Positions 47,140 through 58,760 of a DNA stretch of 64,000 nucleotides are shown here, piece by piece. The stretch covers positions 782,708 through 846,707 of the forward strand of contig MNCI01020931.1 of the NCBI GenBank assembly GCA_015680685.1, written 5' to 3'. This stretch comes from Gnetum montanum. Taxonomy: Eukaryota > Streptophyta > Gnetopsida > Gnetales > Gnetaceae. The translations under genes and the position numbers were made by a program. Position 1 is the stretch's first letter, and every line of letters begins with the position of its first letter. Below the pieces are notes generated by a model. That model was not told the origin of the DNA and ran no database searches. It was given only the letters and a program-made list of their open reading frames with translations.

Positions 47140-48332
47140 GCTTCAGGGATAAGAAGAGGAGGGACTCATCACACACTTGGGATCTCACTTTGGATTATTG
47201 GAAGATTTGTAAACAAGACGTTGTGAAAAATTTCTTGTAAGATGACTTGCTAAAGATATCACTTTTCAGCCTCTTTGTCATAGTCCTGTGAGTCATGTTT
47301 ATTTTTTTTATTTTGTTTAAATTGTTTAGCTAGTGGTTTACATTGTATCATGCTTGGCAAGTAACTTTGGGATTTTTAGATTGCTCTTATTGTTCTTGTT
47401 GCATAATAGAAGATTTCTACTAAAATTTTGCCATAGAAGCACTTGTGTTTGAAAGCCTTAAGAGAATTTTAGTAGTGAATTTGATTATTTTGCAATGTAT
47501 AAGAATTGCTATTGGGATTATTGTAAGAGAGCCTCTGCTTGTAGTCAAGCCGTTGAACAATTCAATAGTCAAGAGGGTTCAGAGAATCTTTGGTATTTTG
47601 ATGGGACCAGAATATCTTTCTTTTATCTTTAAAGTGAATCTCCATGGTATTTAAATAAAAAATTGTCAAGTCTTTTGAAGGTTCTGTTGAATGCAATTGT
47701 TGACATCCATTATCTAGTCAAAATGGAGTCTCATACATGATAGTTTACGTAGTAATTTTTTGGTAGCATAGTAGGATTGTCTTGAAAAAATTGCTTATTT
47801 GAGCCTTGGAAGTTTGAAAAATTCATAGTTATTAAATTTGGGATAACTTTATTGCAAAGTGTTTACTCATATCATTTTACCTTGTTTAAACATTTGAGGT
47901 CTTAACACAAATCTGCTTTCTTTTCTGTCTATTTCCATCAAATCTTGCTATCTCTTTCTCTGGGGAAAATTAGAAGTAGATTCGCGGAGTTGTGCTCAAA
48001 TGTTTTTACAAAATTTTATTTGTTACAAGTAGGTATTATAAGGACCACGTAGACTAGGCAATTGAACAAAATAGGAACCCTTAACAACTCACAGTACTTG
48101 GCAAAGTTGGCTGAATCTCTTTACGATAAGTCATTTATAGTTTACACACAACATAATCATTTCATTTTTCACAACCATACACCGCAACAACACACACACA
48201 TACTCACATTAACTACTGAGTCTATGTGAAGGTATCTAGGCCTTGGTGTTGCCAGAAGACCAGCAAGCACCTAAATCCTTTTCAAGGACACTCGTTGGCG
48301 GTTACGTCCCAAACGGTCGTCAACAGTACTTT

Positions 48333-48352
48333 TGGGGCTAAAAGGAGGGCTG
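48333..48352 (+). other. Primer-binding-site-like sequence
   Basis: TGGGGCTAAAAGGAGGGCTG, seven bases after the LTR end. Confidence 0.7.
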
Positions 48353-48449
48353 AAAATTTAGCCTCTAAGTTCATAAGCCTTATAATTTAGCACATTAACC
48401 ATTCTTAACTACTATAAAGGCTTAAGAAATTCGATACTATTTTCAGTTC

Positions 48450-49480
48450 ATGATCAAGAAGATTGATAGATTGAAAAATTTAAAAGTTTCAAAAGATATT
48501 CTTGATTATAAGACTGATTCTTCATTAGAAGAAGAATAAAAGAAATTTTTTGAATTGGGAACAAGTAGTGGAGTGAAAAATAGAAGATCAAGAAGATCAC
48601 CTATTATATCTGGTTTATCGATTCATAAGAGAAGATCTAGAAAGTCTAAAAGTTCAATTATCCAAAGAAATAGGATGGTAAATCCTTGGCAAAGAGTTAC
48701 ACCATTAGAATTTCAAAATTACAATGATATTCCTTAGGTAGTTTACAAATATTTTCCCAAGCCTTTCATTCCTAGAAAATATTATTTAGTTGAAAAATAT
48801 ATCCACATGTTTGAGTTAGCTTTAGCTCATGTAAATATTCAACATCAAGATCAAGCTTGTAGGTTGTTTGTATCAAATTTAAAGGATATGGCTCAGATTT
48901 GGTATTCAAACTTACTAAGTAATAGTATTACAAGTTGGGATGACATGAAGAATCTTTTATTAGCCTAGTTTGGTAATTAATTAGATCAACAACAACTATA
49001 CTGTGGGCTGATACAAGCTAAGCAAGGAGTTAAAGAGTCAATTAGAGATTTTAACATCAAGTTTCAAAGAAATTGTTGACTCTTTCAGAGACAATATAGA
49101 CCATCAGAAGAAATGCTTAAAGAAACTTATCTTAAGGTTGTCAACCCTAACATTTCAATTTTTTTAAGGAGAACTCCAAACTTAACTACACTAAATGACT
49201 ACTTTAGTGAAGCTATACAGTTAGAAAAAAAATTGAACTTGAATCCTAAAGAAAATATTGCAATTCAAAAAAGAGAAGAAAGAGTTATGATTCCTATTCA
49301 AGATTTTTCTCAATTTAAATCTTTACCAGGTCCATCTCATGTTAAGAAAGAGCAAGAACATGAAATAGTAGAATTTGGAAAAGGACAATTAATGAGAGAT
49401 ATGTCTAACAAAATAGTGAAGCTTGAAAAAGCTTTGACAAGAGTTAATATCAAGGAAGAAAGAAAAAGTAGAAAGCGTTA
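48450..49480 (+). pseudogene. gag of self-nested Ty3 element
   Basis: ATG at 48450 opens MIKKIDRLKNLKVSKDILDY; a stop near 48538 breaks it. Downstream, NRMVNPWQRVTPLEFQ, YFPKPFIPRKYY, VSNLKDMAQIWYSNLLSNSI then TSWDDMKNLLL (retrotransposon gag core, ~48865-48965) and QAKQGVKESIRDFNIKFQR. The last open piece, 49113-49481, is Lys/Glu-rich and coiled-coil-like. Stops near 48538, 48736, 48967, 48979 and 49078. No CCHC knuckle seen. It would form the particle shell. Confidence 0.85.
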
Positions 49481-49808
49481 AGACACTAAGTTAGCAGAAG
49501 ATGAGGATGAAAGTGACCTTATTATGTCCAAATTTCTTGATATTGAATCTGATAATGAGTTATCTAGTGTTCATTATGCAAGTAAATCTTCTAGCAATGG
49601 ATCTAGCGATACTTCTTCTCTATCAAATTCTGAAGAAGATATGTCTTCAGATGAAGAATGCAATAACAATGAGGAAAATGGATATAGTCTCTGATCAAAA
49701 GAAAGATTAACTACTTCTAGATCCCTAAATGTTATTACTGATCCATCTACTAAGAGAAAAGCTTTTGAGCCAAATAAAAGAGATAAGAATAAAGGTAAAG
49801 ACAATCAA
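49481..49808 (+). pseudogene. Acidic/basic linker between gag and protease
   Basis: Coding-like, Ser/Asp/Glu-rich, with a shift of frame; the minus relative at 59650-59880 has the same linker. No domain. Confidence 0.5.
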
Positions 49809-50560
49809 GTGGAGAAAAGCACTCCAAATCAGTCTTTTAAGAAATGGATAAAGAGACCAAGATTTATTGGTGATGGAGAGTATGATTTGATTGAAGACCT
49901 TAAACATGTCAAGGCCAATATTAGCTTTTGTCAGTTGCTTCAAATAGAAGATCAACAAAGAAAGGCTTTAGAGTTCATTAAAGCTAAAAGGAGAGTTAGA
50001 GAATCAGAATTAAGTTATGTGTCTAATAATGATGAGAAATTAAAGAGCTTTTATGATAAGGAAGCTCCTCCTTTCCTTTTGACAATGAAATTAAAGGATA
50101 AATACTTACACAATTGTTTGACTGATTCTAAAGCTACGTCTACTATAATGCCATTGTCTATATGTAAGAAACTCAGTTTGATTCTTGAAAAATCAAATAG
50201 AAAGATTGATCAAGTGGATAAAAGTAGAGTGAAGATTGTGGGTCAATTACCAAATGTTCTATTGGAAATTGCTTCTGAACCCCACGTCAGAAGTAAAGTA
50301 ACTATTTAAGTGGCAGATATACCAGATTTGCATAGTCTCTTATTGAGTAGAAGTTGGAGCAAGAATTTCTCAGGTTATATATCAACAGATTATTCTCACA
50401 TGTGGATACCTTGGAAAGAAGAACCAAATCAAATATATATATATATATATATAGTAAACTTTTGATGATTGATAACATTACTTCAAATGGAAGAAGTAAA
50501 ATGGCTAAAAAAGGAAGTGTTGAAAATAAAGTTTGTACACTCTAAGAAAATTATAGTTTT
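49809..50560 (+). pseudogene. Protease of self-nested Ty3 element
   Basis: Open 49809-50309 (166 codons). FYDKEAPPFLLTMKLKDKYL leads to NCLTDSKATSTIMP near 50113-50155, which is in the position of the retropepsin D-T/S-G-A site with Gly changed to Lys. VDKSRVKIVGQLPNVLLEI and, after a stop at 50308, DLHSLLLSRSWSKNF (the ILGRxW-like end) follow. An (AT)n microsatellite at 50434-50452 lies in the C-terminal coding part. The minus relative (58831-59262) has the same domain. It would process Gag-Pol. Confidence 0.8.
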
Positions 50561-50586
50561 GAAAAAGAACAATCAAAGAATGAGGA

Positions 50587-51030
50587 TAAATGGGAGCTAT
50601 ACTTTGACAGTTGATGTAATTCAAAAGGTGTAGGAGTTGGTATAGTTATATTAAGGAATGATTCACCTGAAATACTTAAAGTAATTCATCTATCTTTCCC
50701 TTGTACTAACAACAAGGCTGAGTATGAAGCTTTATATATTGGTATAAGAATAGCTCTAAAAAAAAAGATCAAAGTAATCACTATAAAAGAAGACTCAAGA
50801 TTAGTTTGTGAACAAGTAGCTCATTCTTAAGACCTTATAAGCAACTTGCTTGTAAGATGTTAGATCAGTTTCAACATTGCCAAACAAAGCATATAAATAG
50901 AGCAAAGAATCTTATAGCAAATGATTTGGCAAAAGCAGCTTCAACATTGGATATGCAAATAATAGAAATTTACAAAGATGTAATGGTTGAAGAAGAACAT
51001 TAGCCATCAGTACCAGATAATATAAGATAT
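50587..51030 (+). pseudogene. Extra RNase H (aRNH-like) placed before RT
   Basis: Frame reads WELYFDS, stop, CNSKGVGVGIVILRND, then CTNNKAEYEALYIGIRIAL, VITIKEDSRLVCEQVAHS; after a frameshift at ~50830, YKQLACKMLDQFQHCQTKHI and NRAKNLIANDLAKAAS. The four acidic positions of RNase H are all there: D (FDS), E (YEA), D (EDS), D (NDLA). The sequence pattern is that of the archaeal-type RNase H of Tat elements, but the gene is upstream of RT. The older minus copy has it in the same place (58500-58750), so this is the family's arrangement and not a local rearrangement. Confidence 0.8.
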
Positions 51031-51066
51031 TTACAAGAATTTTAAGATGATGATCAAGTACTAAGA

Positions 51067-52800
51067 TTTATGAAAAATAAACAAGAATTTGAGGGTCAAG
51101 TAATACCCGAAACGTCATCAAATTCTAGAGCTAATTTCATTCCAAAAAAGATAATTGACTTAGAACATGAATTCAAGAAAAATTTACTTACTAAAAAGGA
51201 TATACAAAACCCAGATAGTCAAGCTTTCGAGGTAGTGAATTTTGAATTAGACAGGATGCCAAAGATGTTGAATGTTACAAAGGAAAGATATTCAAATTTC
51301 AAGTAAAACTTGTTAACATGTCTAAGAAATAATTTGGATAATTTTGTTTGGTCTTATGATGATCTTAAAGCTTTTAGGCAAGATGTGATGACACATAAAA
51401 TTCCTTTAATAAAAGGTTGTAAAATAGTTAAGCAAAAACAAAGGAAATTTAATCTATTATTTGAACCAGCTATGGAAGCTGAAATCAAGAAGTTGTTACA
51501 AGTACAAATCATATATCCAATATGATATTCTACATGGCTTGCTAACCTTGTTCTAGTGAGAAAGAAAAATGGTGATATAAGGCTTTGTGTAGACTTTAGA
51601 AATCTAAATGATGCTTCAAAAAAGGATAAGTATCCATTTCCAAGAATTGATGAGATGTTGATTAAAGTCTCAGGTTGTCAAGTATATTCTTTCTTAGATG
51701 GTTTCTTAGGTTATAATCAAATCGTGGTAGACAAGAATGATAAATACACAATAGCATTTATCACCAAATGGAAAACTTTCGCTTACCAAAGAATGCCATT
51801 TGGATTGTCAAATGCTGGAGCTACTTTCCAAAGAGAAATGGATTTAGCATTTAAGGATTTATTAGGAAAATTCATGGTGGTTTATTTGGATGATATTACA
51901 ATATTCTCAAAGAAAAAAGATCATATTAATCATCTCCAGCAAGTTTTCGACAGATGTCGTGAGTTTGGTATTTCATTAAATCCTAAGAAGTGTATCTTCA
52001 GGGTTAAATCCAGAAGCTTATTAGGCCATGTGATATGTCAAGAAGGAATTTCCATAGACAATTCCCAAATCCAAGCAGTACAGAATATTGAACATCTCAC
52101 ATGTAAGAAATCTCTTAGATCTTTCTTTAGGAAGATAACCTTTGTGAAAAATTTCATCCCCAGGTTTACTGAAATTACTAAGCCTTTGATGTGTATGTTT
52201 AAAAAGGATGTCCAAGTAGAGAAAACACAAGAGTCAGAGAGAGCTTTATTAGAAATTAAAAATGCTATACAAGAGGCTCCATATTTGGTGAAGCCTAGAC
52301 TTAAAGAAGACTTTTGGTTATATTCTTTTGCTTCGAATGATTCTATCGCTACCATTTTAACACAAAAAGATGATGAAGGTCAAGATAAACCAATTGGATT
52401 TTTTGGATATTAGTTGAAAGGTTCAGAATTAAATTATTCAAACTTAGAGAAAAAAGCTTTTGCAGTCATTAAAGCACTTCAGCATTTTAAATATTATTTG
52501 GAAAGTTCATTAGTCCACATTATGCTAATTGAACCTACAGTCAAGCGATTCCTAGCCCAAAATGAGATTGGATTAAAAAAATGAAAATGGCTTATAAAGT
52601 TGCAAAGTTTCAGATTTTCATTGAAAATATGCAAAATAATTAAGGAAATTGGATTTGCCAAGTTAATGGCTAGAGAAAATGAAGTATGTACACTTGACAC
52701 CCATGAAGAGAATTGGTATGATGAAATTCTCAAATTTCTTAATACAAGGAAAATCCCAAATAATTTAACTGCAAGTCAAAAGAGAGCTTTCTTCAAAAGG
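51067..52800 (+). pseudogene. RT and RNase H of self-nested Ty3 element
   Basis: Nearly open. Spacer 51070-51306, a stop, then 51310-51525, a stop, then 51556-52413 (285 codons). RT motifs: RKKNGDIRLCVDFRNLND, YSFLDGFLGYNQI (first Asp), FAYQRMPFGLSNAGATFQ, VVYLDDITIFSK (YLDD), SLNPKKCIFRVKS and LGHVICQEGI. RNase H: FWLYSFASNDSIATILTQ (Asp replaced by Asn-type context), then after a stop YSNLEKKAFAVIKALQHFKY. It ends near 52803. Only about four stops in 1.7 kb. It would copy element RNA and remove the RNA strand. Confidence 0.93.
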
Positions 52801-52805
52801 GCATA

Positions 52806-53961
52806 AAGATTCATTATTAAATATGGAATATTATACAGAAAAATTTTTTGAGGGGTTTTATTGGAATGTGTTCATAATGATCAAATTAGTTTCATTTTGG
52901 AACAATTTCATGATCATTTGAATTTGTTTTATGAATCCCCTAAGTCGACTATGCAACATATACTTTGATATGGATATTACTTGCCTTTCATATATCATGA
53001 CATTAGTTCAAAGATTCAAAAATGCTATAAATGTCAAATTCATGGGCCCAAGATTAAAAAGGCTAGAGCCACTTTAAAGCCAGTAGTTGCAGATAAACCA
53101 TTTCAGCAATGGGGTTTGGATTTTATTGGTACAATTACTCCTTCAAGAGCTGGACACAAGTTTATTGTCATAGCTACTAATTATTTCATAAAATGGTTTG
53201 AAGCAAAGGCTTTAAGAGGAAGTTCAGCATCAGATGTGATTAAGTTTATAGAAGACCACATTCTAAGTAGATTTGGTCTACCCGAAGTGTTAGTGTTAGA
53301 CAATGGACCCACCTTCAAATCTGAAGAGTTTATCAGATGGGCATCAGAAAAATCTATTTTCTTATTTTCCTCATCAAATTATTATCCTCAAGGAAATGGC
53401 CTAGCAGAATCCACCAATAAAAAGCTTATCACTTATATCAAGAAATTGATGGATGGAAATCTAGGAAATTGGATCGATTATTTACAATCTGCATTATGGT
53501 CAGATCGAATTAGATTCAAGAGAGTCATTAGGACATCACCATATAACTTAGTTTATGGTTTGCTAGCTAGAATTATAAATAAGATTGTAAGCTCAACTTT
53601 TAAATTTGTATAAAGATATAGTGAAAAAACTGATAAAGATAGAAGTTTCATGACTTTGCTTATTAAAAGAGAAGCTGAAGTAGATAAGGCAAGGGATAAT
53701 TTGTTACAGAATACCTCTCAAGTTAAAAGATGGTTTGATAGGAAATCTTTGAAAAGAAATTTCAAGATAGGAGACCTTGTCCTATTATGGAATATGAAAA
53801 AACCTAACAAGTTTACATTGACATGGATTGGTCCCTTTCAAATTACAAAGCAATTGTCAGAGGATACTTACAAATTATCAACTTTGGATGGCATGGAATT
53901 GCAATTTCCATATAATGTTTCGCATATAAAACATTATTTGGGACAATTGCATATAGCTTGA
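52806..53961 (+). pseudogene. Integrase of self-nested Ty3 element
   Basis: The zinc domain is weak (HDHLNLFYESPK region then CYKCQIHG, ~52910-53045). The core is open from 52981 to 53613: WGLDFIGTITPSRAG (first Asp), EVLVLDNGPTFKSEEF (second Asp), GNGLAESTNKK (Glu), and TSPYNLVYGLLAR. After a stop at 53611 the C-terminal part is open at 53650-53961, with FKIGDLVLLWNMKKP and WIGPFQITKQL (GPF/Y block), ending HIKHYLGQLHIA. It catalyses strand transfer into the genome. Two to three stops only. Confidence 0.93.
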
Positions 53962-54309
53962 AGTTGTCCTTATACAAAATAATATATGTATATACTATTC
54001 GGTATAATATTACTAGGAATATAGTATTAATTATTATGTTTAATTATGCTATTGGTATATAGTTAAATAAGTAGATAGTATATTATAATAGTAGATATAT
54101 TTAGGATTAATTTACTTAAATTAGAAAATAGTTTTCCTTCAAGTGAGGCAAGTGAAAGCCTACAAGTCAAACAAGTGGAATTCTACAAGTATGATAAGTG
54201 GAGAAGGTGACTCATCCACCACTTAGAGAGGATTATGACAAATGGTTAGAATGCCTAAAAAGAAGGAAAATTGGTTGAAGACTCTTGGGGCAATTTCAAA
54301 TTTCTAGCA
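53962..54309 (+). other. Spacer after integrase, promoter-like
   Basis: AT-rich start, then repeated AAGT-rich words (CAAGTG, ACAAGTC, ACAAGTGG, ACAAGTATG) upstream of the TATA-like box at 54313, resembling an LTR U3. No second copy seen in the window. Confidence 0.4.
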
Positions 54310-54870
54310 CCTATAAAAAGAGGGTTAGGTTGCCTAGGATTTCATCATCTTTTAATTCAAGTTAAGTAGGGAAAGTAAGAGAGCACTAATTTGAAAGAGG
54401 GAGATGGAGTTTGGGAGAGCAATGAGAAAGCCTTTTATTCCATATGTGATGGGATGTTGCCTTGAACATGTGTTGAAGGCTTACCTAAAAGCTAGATCAT
54501 GTGGAGCTTCGAAAGAGTGTCCTTTCATGGCTTGGTTGTTCGATGAATTTTCTTTCCTCACAAGAGGTTTGAAGATAAAGTCCAATGTTTGGGGGTGATA
54601 TCAAGATTGCACCAAAGAAGAGGAGAGAGGAGAAGAGCGACCAACCAATGAAGAGTCATCATGGGCATGGGAAGAAGCATTTGTATCCCAAGAGGAAAAT
54701 GAAGGACCCAATTGAGAAGAACAAAAGAGTGAATCTGAAAAGAGTGCTGAGGAAAAAGTTCCAGTAGATCAAGTTGAGAGCTCCACCAAGCTAGAAAACA
54801 ACAGAAATTTCTTATGAAACAGTTAGAGAGATGAGGATTCCTACTAGGGTAACCCTCACAATTCAGTTTC
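54310..54870 (+). pseudogene. 3' accessory frame with its own TATA-like box
   Basis: CTATAAAAAGAGGG at ~54313 lies 90 bp upstream of an ATG at 54404. The frame (64 codons) reads MEFGRAMRKPFIPYVMGCCL then EHVLKAYLKARSCGAS and ends at 54598; in the same frame after the stop the sequence remains coding-like and acidic (EEERGEERPTNEESSWAWEE). A second frame (54585-54767) is Lys/Arg-rich and likely a shadow. Function unknown; position after the integrase is where some Ty3 elements keep env-like or accessory ORFs. No signal peptide or membrane segment seen. Confidence 0.45.
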
Positions 54871-55072
54871 CATCCCAAGAATAGTCCATGAAGGACTTGA
54901 TAATGTACACTTTGTTGTTTTTCTTAGGAAGGAGGTTTTTATACTATCAAACCTTATGTTTGATAGAAATTTTCCTCCAAAAAGATTTCTATTCAGCTAT
55001 AAAAATTCAATGAAAGTTTCAGTATGTTTCAGTTTAAGAAAAAAATGGGGTTGCATAATTTTTAAGCTTTTT

Positions 55073-55085
55073 AAAGGGATAGAAA
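55073..55085 (+). other. Polypurine tract
   Basis: AAAGGGATAGAAA directly before the TG of the 3' LTR. Confidence 0.8.
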
Positions 55086-58000
55086 TGTTGGCTCATTTGG
55101 CCATTTCATGGAACAGGTTGGCAGGATTAAATTGGTTAAGATTTTTTGGAAAAGTGGCAAAAATTTCAATTTGAGAGGAAAATAATAAGTTAACAACAAC
55201 ATTCTTTTCCATTCCTATAGTAAGATTATAAATCTTTGAGCATTGCATTTTACAGGGCAGCAATATAGATATATAAATATATTATGATACACTAGGCTTT
55301 ACGGATGAATATCTTGATAATCTCAATGCTTACTTCCCATAACCAAAGTCTAGCGTTATTATGAAGAAAGTTCAATTTATCATTTATATGATATAAATCT
55401 ATACCAGATCAAAGAGCATCTTGAGTCAAATTGATGTTTTATCCATTTCATTTTGGGAAAGCATAGCTCCGAAGCAACACCAATTCAACAGTTTGGTGCA
55501 GGGTGAAGTTATTTCTCCTATAAATCGTCTAAAATTTTGTGGCCAACATTTTTTATTCATGAAAGCTCTGAAGCTAAACAAGCCTATGAATTTACTGCAC
55601 TATTTTCTCCAAAAAACTGGCAGCCAAAGACCATCGCAAGCACTCAGGGCTGGCGCTGGTGCTATGGAGGCAGCTATAAATTGGAGGACTTAGGGTTATT
55701 TTCTTGCTTGCCTGCACAAATCATTGCAAATAGATCCAAATTTATTCCTCCAATCTATGTTTTTCCATGTCTTTTATTTGCGTTTGGTTGCTTATGCTTG
55801 TTGCCACAAAGCTAGAGCTCCTGAGGGTTAGGGAGTGACTGCAGAGAGTCTGTAAATGATGCGTGTGGTCGATGATTTGGGGGTTGTCTAAGTTCATGTA
55901 TGGAAAAACACGGTCGCAAGTGGGTGGAGGCCTTAGCCCCTCCTTAGCAATAGCAATCCTCTTTTTCAACCGCGGCCTACTTGAGTAGGGCGACTTCTAC
56001 GGTGTGGAGCCACTCACCTGGGCCTTGCATATGCGTGCAAGGGAGGTTTTATTTGCACTAGTGACGAATGTGGGCGACTTGCTTCATCCCAGTGGCCTGG
56101 CGACATCGTTCCAAGTGTCGATGCCACCACACAGAATCACCATCATGAAAATGATGTGCTTGTCTCAGAACTTTGAGAGATATGCTTAAAATTAGCGAAC
56201 AAATGCATGGTGCAGAAAACAGAGTTCAAAATCCTCTACGGGACCAATAACCACCAGAAAAGCCCACATTATTGATCTATTCTTGTTTACTTCTTTCTTG
56301 GATATTTTCGGGATGCATAATTTAAATAGCATGATGAAATCCAAGAACATGTATACGTATAAAAAAGGTGAGCCAGAAACTAAACATACGCATAGGTGAA
56401 GTAAAGGATTATTTTGGTGAAATGCTGGAATTATGAAAGTAACATCAACACGTTACTTCAGTTAAAACAAACTAGAGCTGATGCCGCTGCCAATGCCTAT
56501 TGTTTCGATGGTGTTGTTAGAAGAAATGGAGACGACATTGTTCCAGATGTCAAATACAGTTGCAACCACTTGTTGTGCTGTTTAAAATAATATGAGAAAT
56601 TCAAGGAAGAATAACATAGAGAAATTAAATTAAAATTAATCAATTAAGACATACATAGTGTTAAAGATACTTTGACAATATTGCATTCCAAAAGAGAAAA
56701 GAAATTTTTGGGATATTTTTGGATATTTGTGTAACTAAAAGGGTCATTTAGTTAGTATCAATTTTATTCCTAAAATTTCATGATAATTATAGCTAAATTA
56801 CTTTCATGAGAATTACTAGGTCTTAATGACATTTAGTAATTAAAATCCTAAATAAAATAATTAAAATAAATTGGGGATCTTGGATTTATTTTAAAAATAA
56901 ATAAATAAATTATTATAGGCTATTGCTTATAAAAGCAATATTTGTAATATTTACACATGCCAATGTTAGCATGATTTTCTCCAAAACTTTATGTATAAGT
57001 TACAACTTCCTAACTTGTTGGTCAAGTAATTTCCTAACTTGTTGGGCAAGTAATATCTCCTAACTTGTTGGGCAAGTAATATCTCCTAACTTGTTGGGCA
57101 AGTTATAACTTCCTTACTTGGGAGAGAAGTTAGCTAAGATATTTTAAAATATGTAATTACCTTTTGAACCCTATAAAAAGGCTTCAGGGGTAAGAAGAGG
57201 AGGGACTCATCACACACTTGGGATCTCACTTTGGATTATTGGAAGATTTGTAAACAAGACGTTGTGAAAAATTTCTTGTAAGATGACTTGCTAAAGATAT
57301 CAATTTTCAGCCTCTTTGTCATAGTCCTGTGAGTCATGTTTATTTTTTTTATTTTGTTTAAATTGTTTAGCTAGTGGTTTACATAGTATCATGCTTGGCA
57401 AGTAACTTTGGGATTTTTAGATTGCTCTTATTGTTTTTGTTGCATAATAGAAGATTTCTACTAAAATTTTGCCATAGACGTGCTTGTGTTTGAAAGCCTT
57501 AAGAGCATTTTAGTAGTGAATTTGATTATTGTGCAACATATAAGAATTGCTATTGGGATTGTTGTAAGATGGCCTCTTCTTGTAGTCAAGTCATTGAACG
57601 ATTCAATAGTCAAGATGGTTCAGAGAATCTTTGGTATTTTGATGGGACCAGGATAGCTTTCTTTTATCTTTGAAGTGAATCTCCATGGTATTTCAATCAA
57701 AAATTATCAAGTCTTTTGAAGGTTATGTTGAATGCAATTATTGACATCCATTATCTAGCTAAAATGGAGTCTCGTACATGATAGTTTACGCAACAATTTT
57801 TTGATAGCATAATAGGATTGTCTTGAAAAAATTGCTTATTTGAGCCTTGGAAGTTTGAACAATTCATAGTTATTTAATTTGGGATAGCTTTATTGTGAAG
57901 TGTTTACTCGTATCATTTTACCTTGTTTAAACATTTGAGGTCTTAACACAAATCTGCTTTCTTTTCTGTCTATTTCCATCGAATCTTGCTCTATTTCTAG

Positions 58001-58389
58001 TTTTCTTGTGGAACTATCTCTTTCTCTAGGGAAAATTAGAAGTAGATTCGTGGAGATGTGCTAAAATGTTTTTAAAAAATTTTATTTGTTACAAGTAGGT
58101 ATTATAAGGACCACGTAGACTAGGCAATTGAACAAAATAGGAACTCAAAAACTCATAGTACTTGGCAAAGCTGGCTGAATCTCTTTACGATAAGTAATTT
58201 ATAGTTTACACACAACGCAATCATTTCATTTTTCACAACCGCACACCACAATAGCACACACACATACTCACATTAACTACTGAGTCTATTTGGAGGTATC
58301 TAGGCCTTGGTGTTGCCAAAAGACCAGCAAGCACCTAAATCTTGTTCGAGGACACTTGTTGGCGGTCGCATCCCAAATAGTCGCCAACA
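55086..58389 (+). repeat. 3' LTR of self-nested Ty3 element
   Basis: 3304 bp, starts TGTTGGCTC, ends CGCCAACA; TATA box at 57172, U3 repeats at 57003-57115. Confidence 0.94.
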
Positions 58390-58394
58390 AGTAA
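58390..58394. repeat. Target-site duplication, right copy (AGTAA)
   Basis: Pairs with GGTAA at 45040-45044. Confidence 0.7.
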
Positions 58395-58760
58395 ATCATC
58401 CACTATATAATTATCTTCTCTACCTATATCTTCTATTTTATAGTGATGCAATTGATTCATCATTGTATGGACAAGTTGTTTATAATGTTGCAAGAATGAG
58501 CTTTTTACTACATGATTACCTTTAATCTTAGTTTACAAACTAGTCTTGAATCTCCTTTTATGGTGATTACCTTGATTTCTTTTTCCAATGCTAATTTGAT
58601 TCCAATACTCAAAGCTTCATATTCAACCTTGTTGTTAGTACAAGGGAAAGATAGATGAATTTCCCTTAAAATTTTTGGGGAATCATCTTTTACTAGAACT
58701 ACTCCAACTCCTGCATCTTTGGAGTTACAAGAACTATCGAATTATAATTCTTGCTTTTTC
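58395..58760 (-). pseudogene. Extra RNase H of interrupted older Ty3 element
   Basis: Minus strand: SCNSKDAGVGVVLVKDDSPK near 58735-58680, then CTNNKVEYEALSIGIKLALE near 58645-58590 and VITIKGDSRLVC near 58575-58540. The frame decays up to 58395, where the inserted element starts. The rest of the domain is at 45044 leftwards. Residues match the extra RNase H of the inserted element one for one. Confidence 0.8.

Larger units (their letters stand above)
45045..48325 (+). repeat. 5' LTR of self-nested Ty3 element
   Basis: 3281 bp, starts TGTTGGCAC, ends CGTCAACA; direct repeat of 55086-58389. The last ~1.75 kb is almost identical to the 3' copy, while the first ~1.5 kb differs more. Short ORFs inside (45963-46148, 47445-47654) are not conserved as frames in the other LTR. 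Confidence 0.94.
45045..58389 (+). mobile_element. Complete-ended Ty3/gypsy element with 3.3-kb LTRs (13.3 kb)
   Basis: Order: LTR, primer site, gag, protease, RNase H (extra), RT, RNase H, integrase, accessory frame, polypurine tract, LTR. The extra RNase H lies between protease and RT, unlike the Tat element upstream. Genes have few stops (roughly one per domain), so it is younger than the rest. Inserted into a minus-strand relative of its own family, in that element's extra RNase H gene. Confidence 0.93.

Noticed and set aside
50434-50452. (AT)n microsatellite as a regulatory site
   Set aside because: Simple repeat inside the protease frame; no evidence of function.
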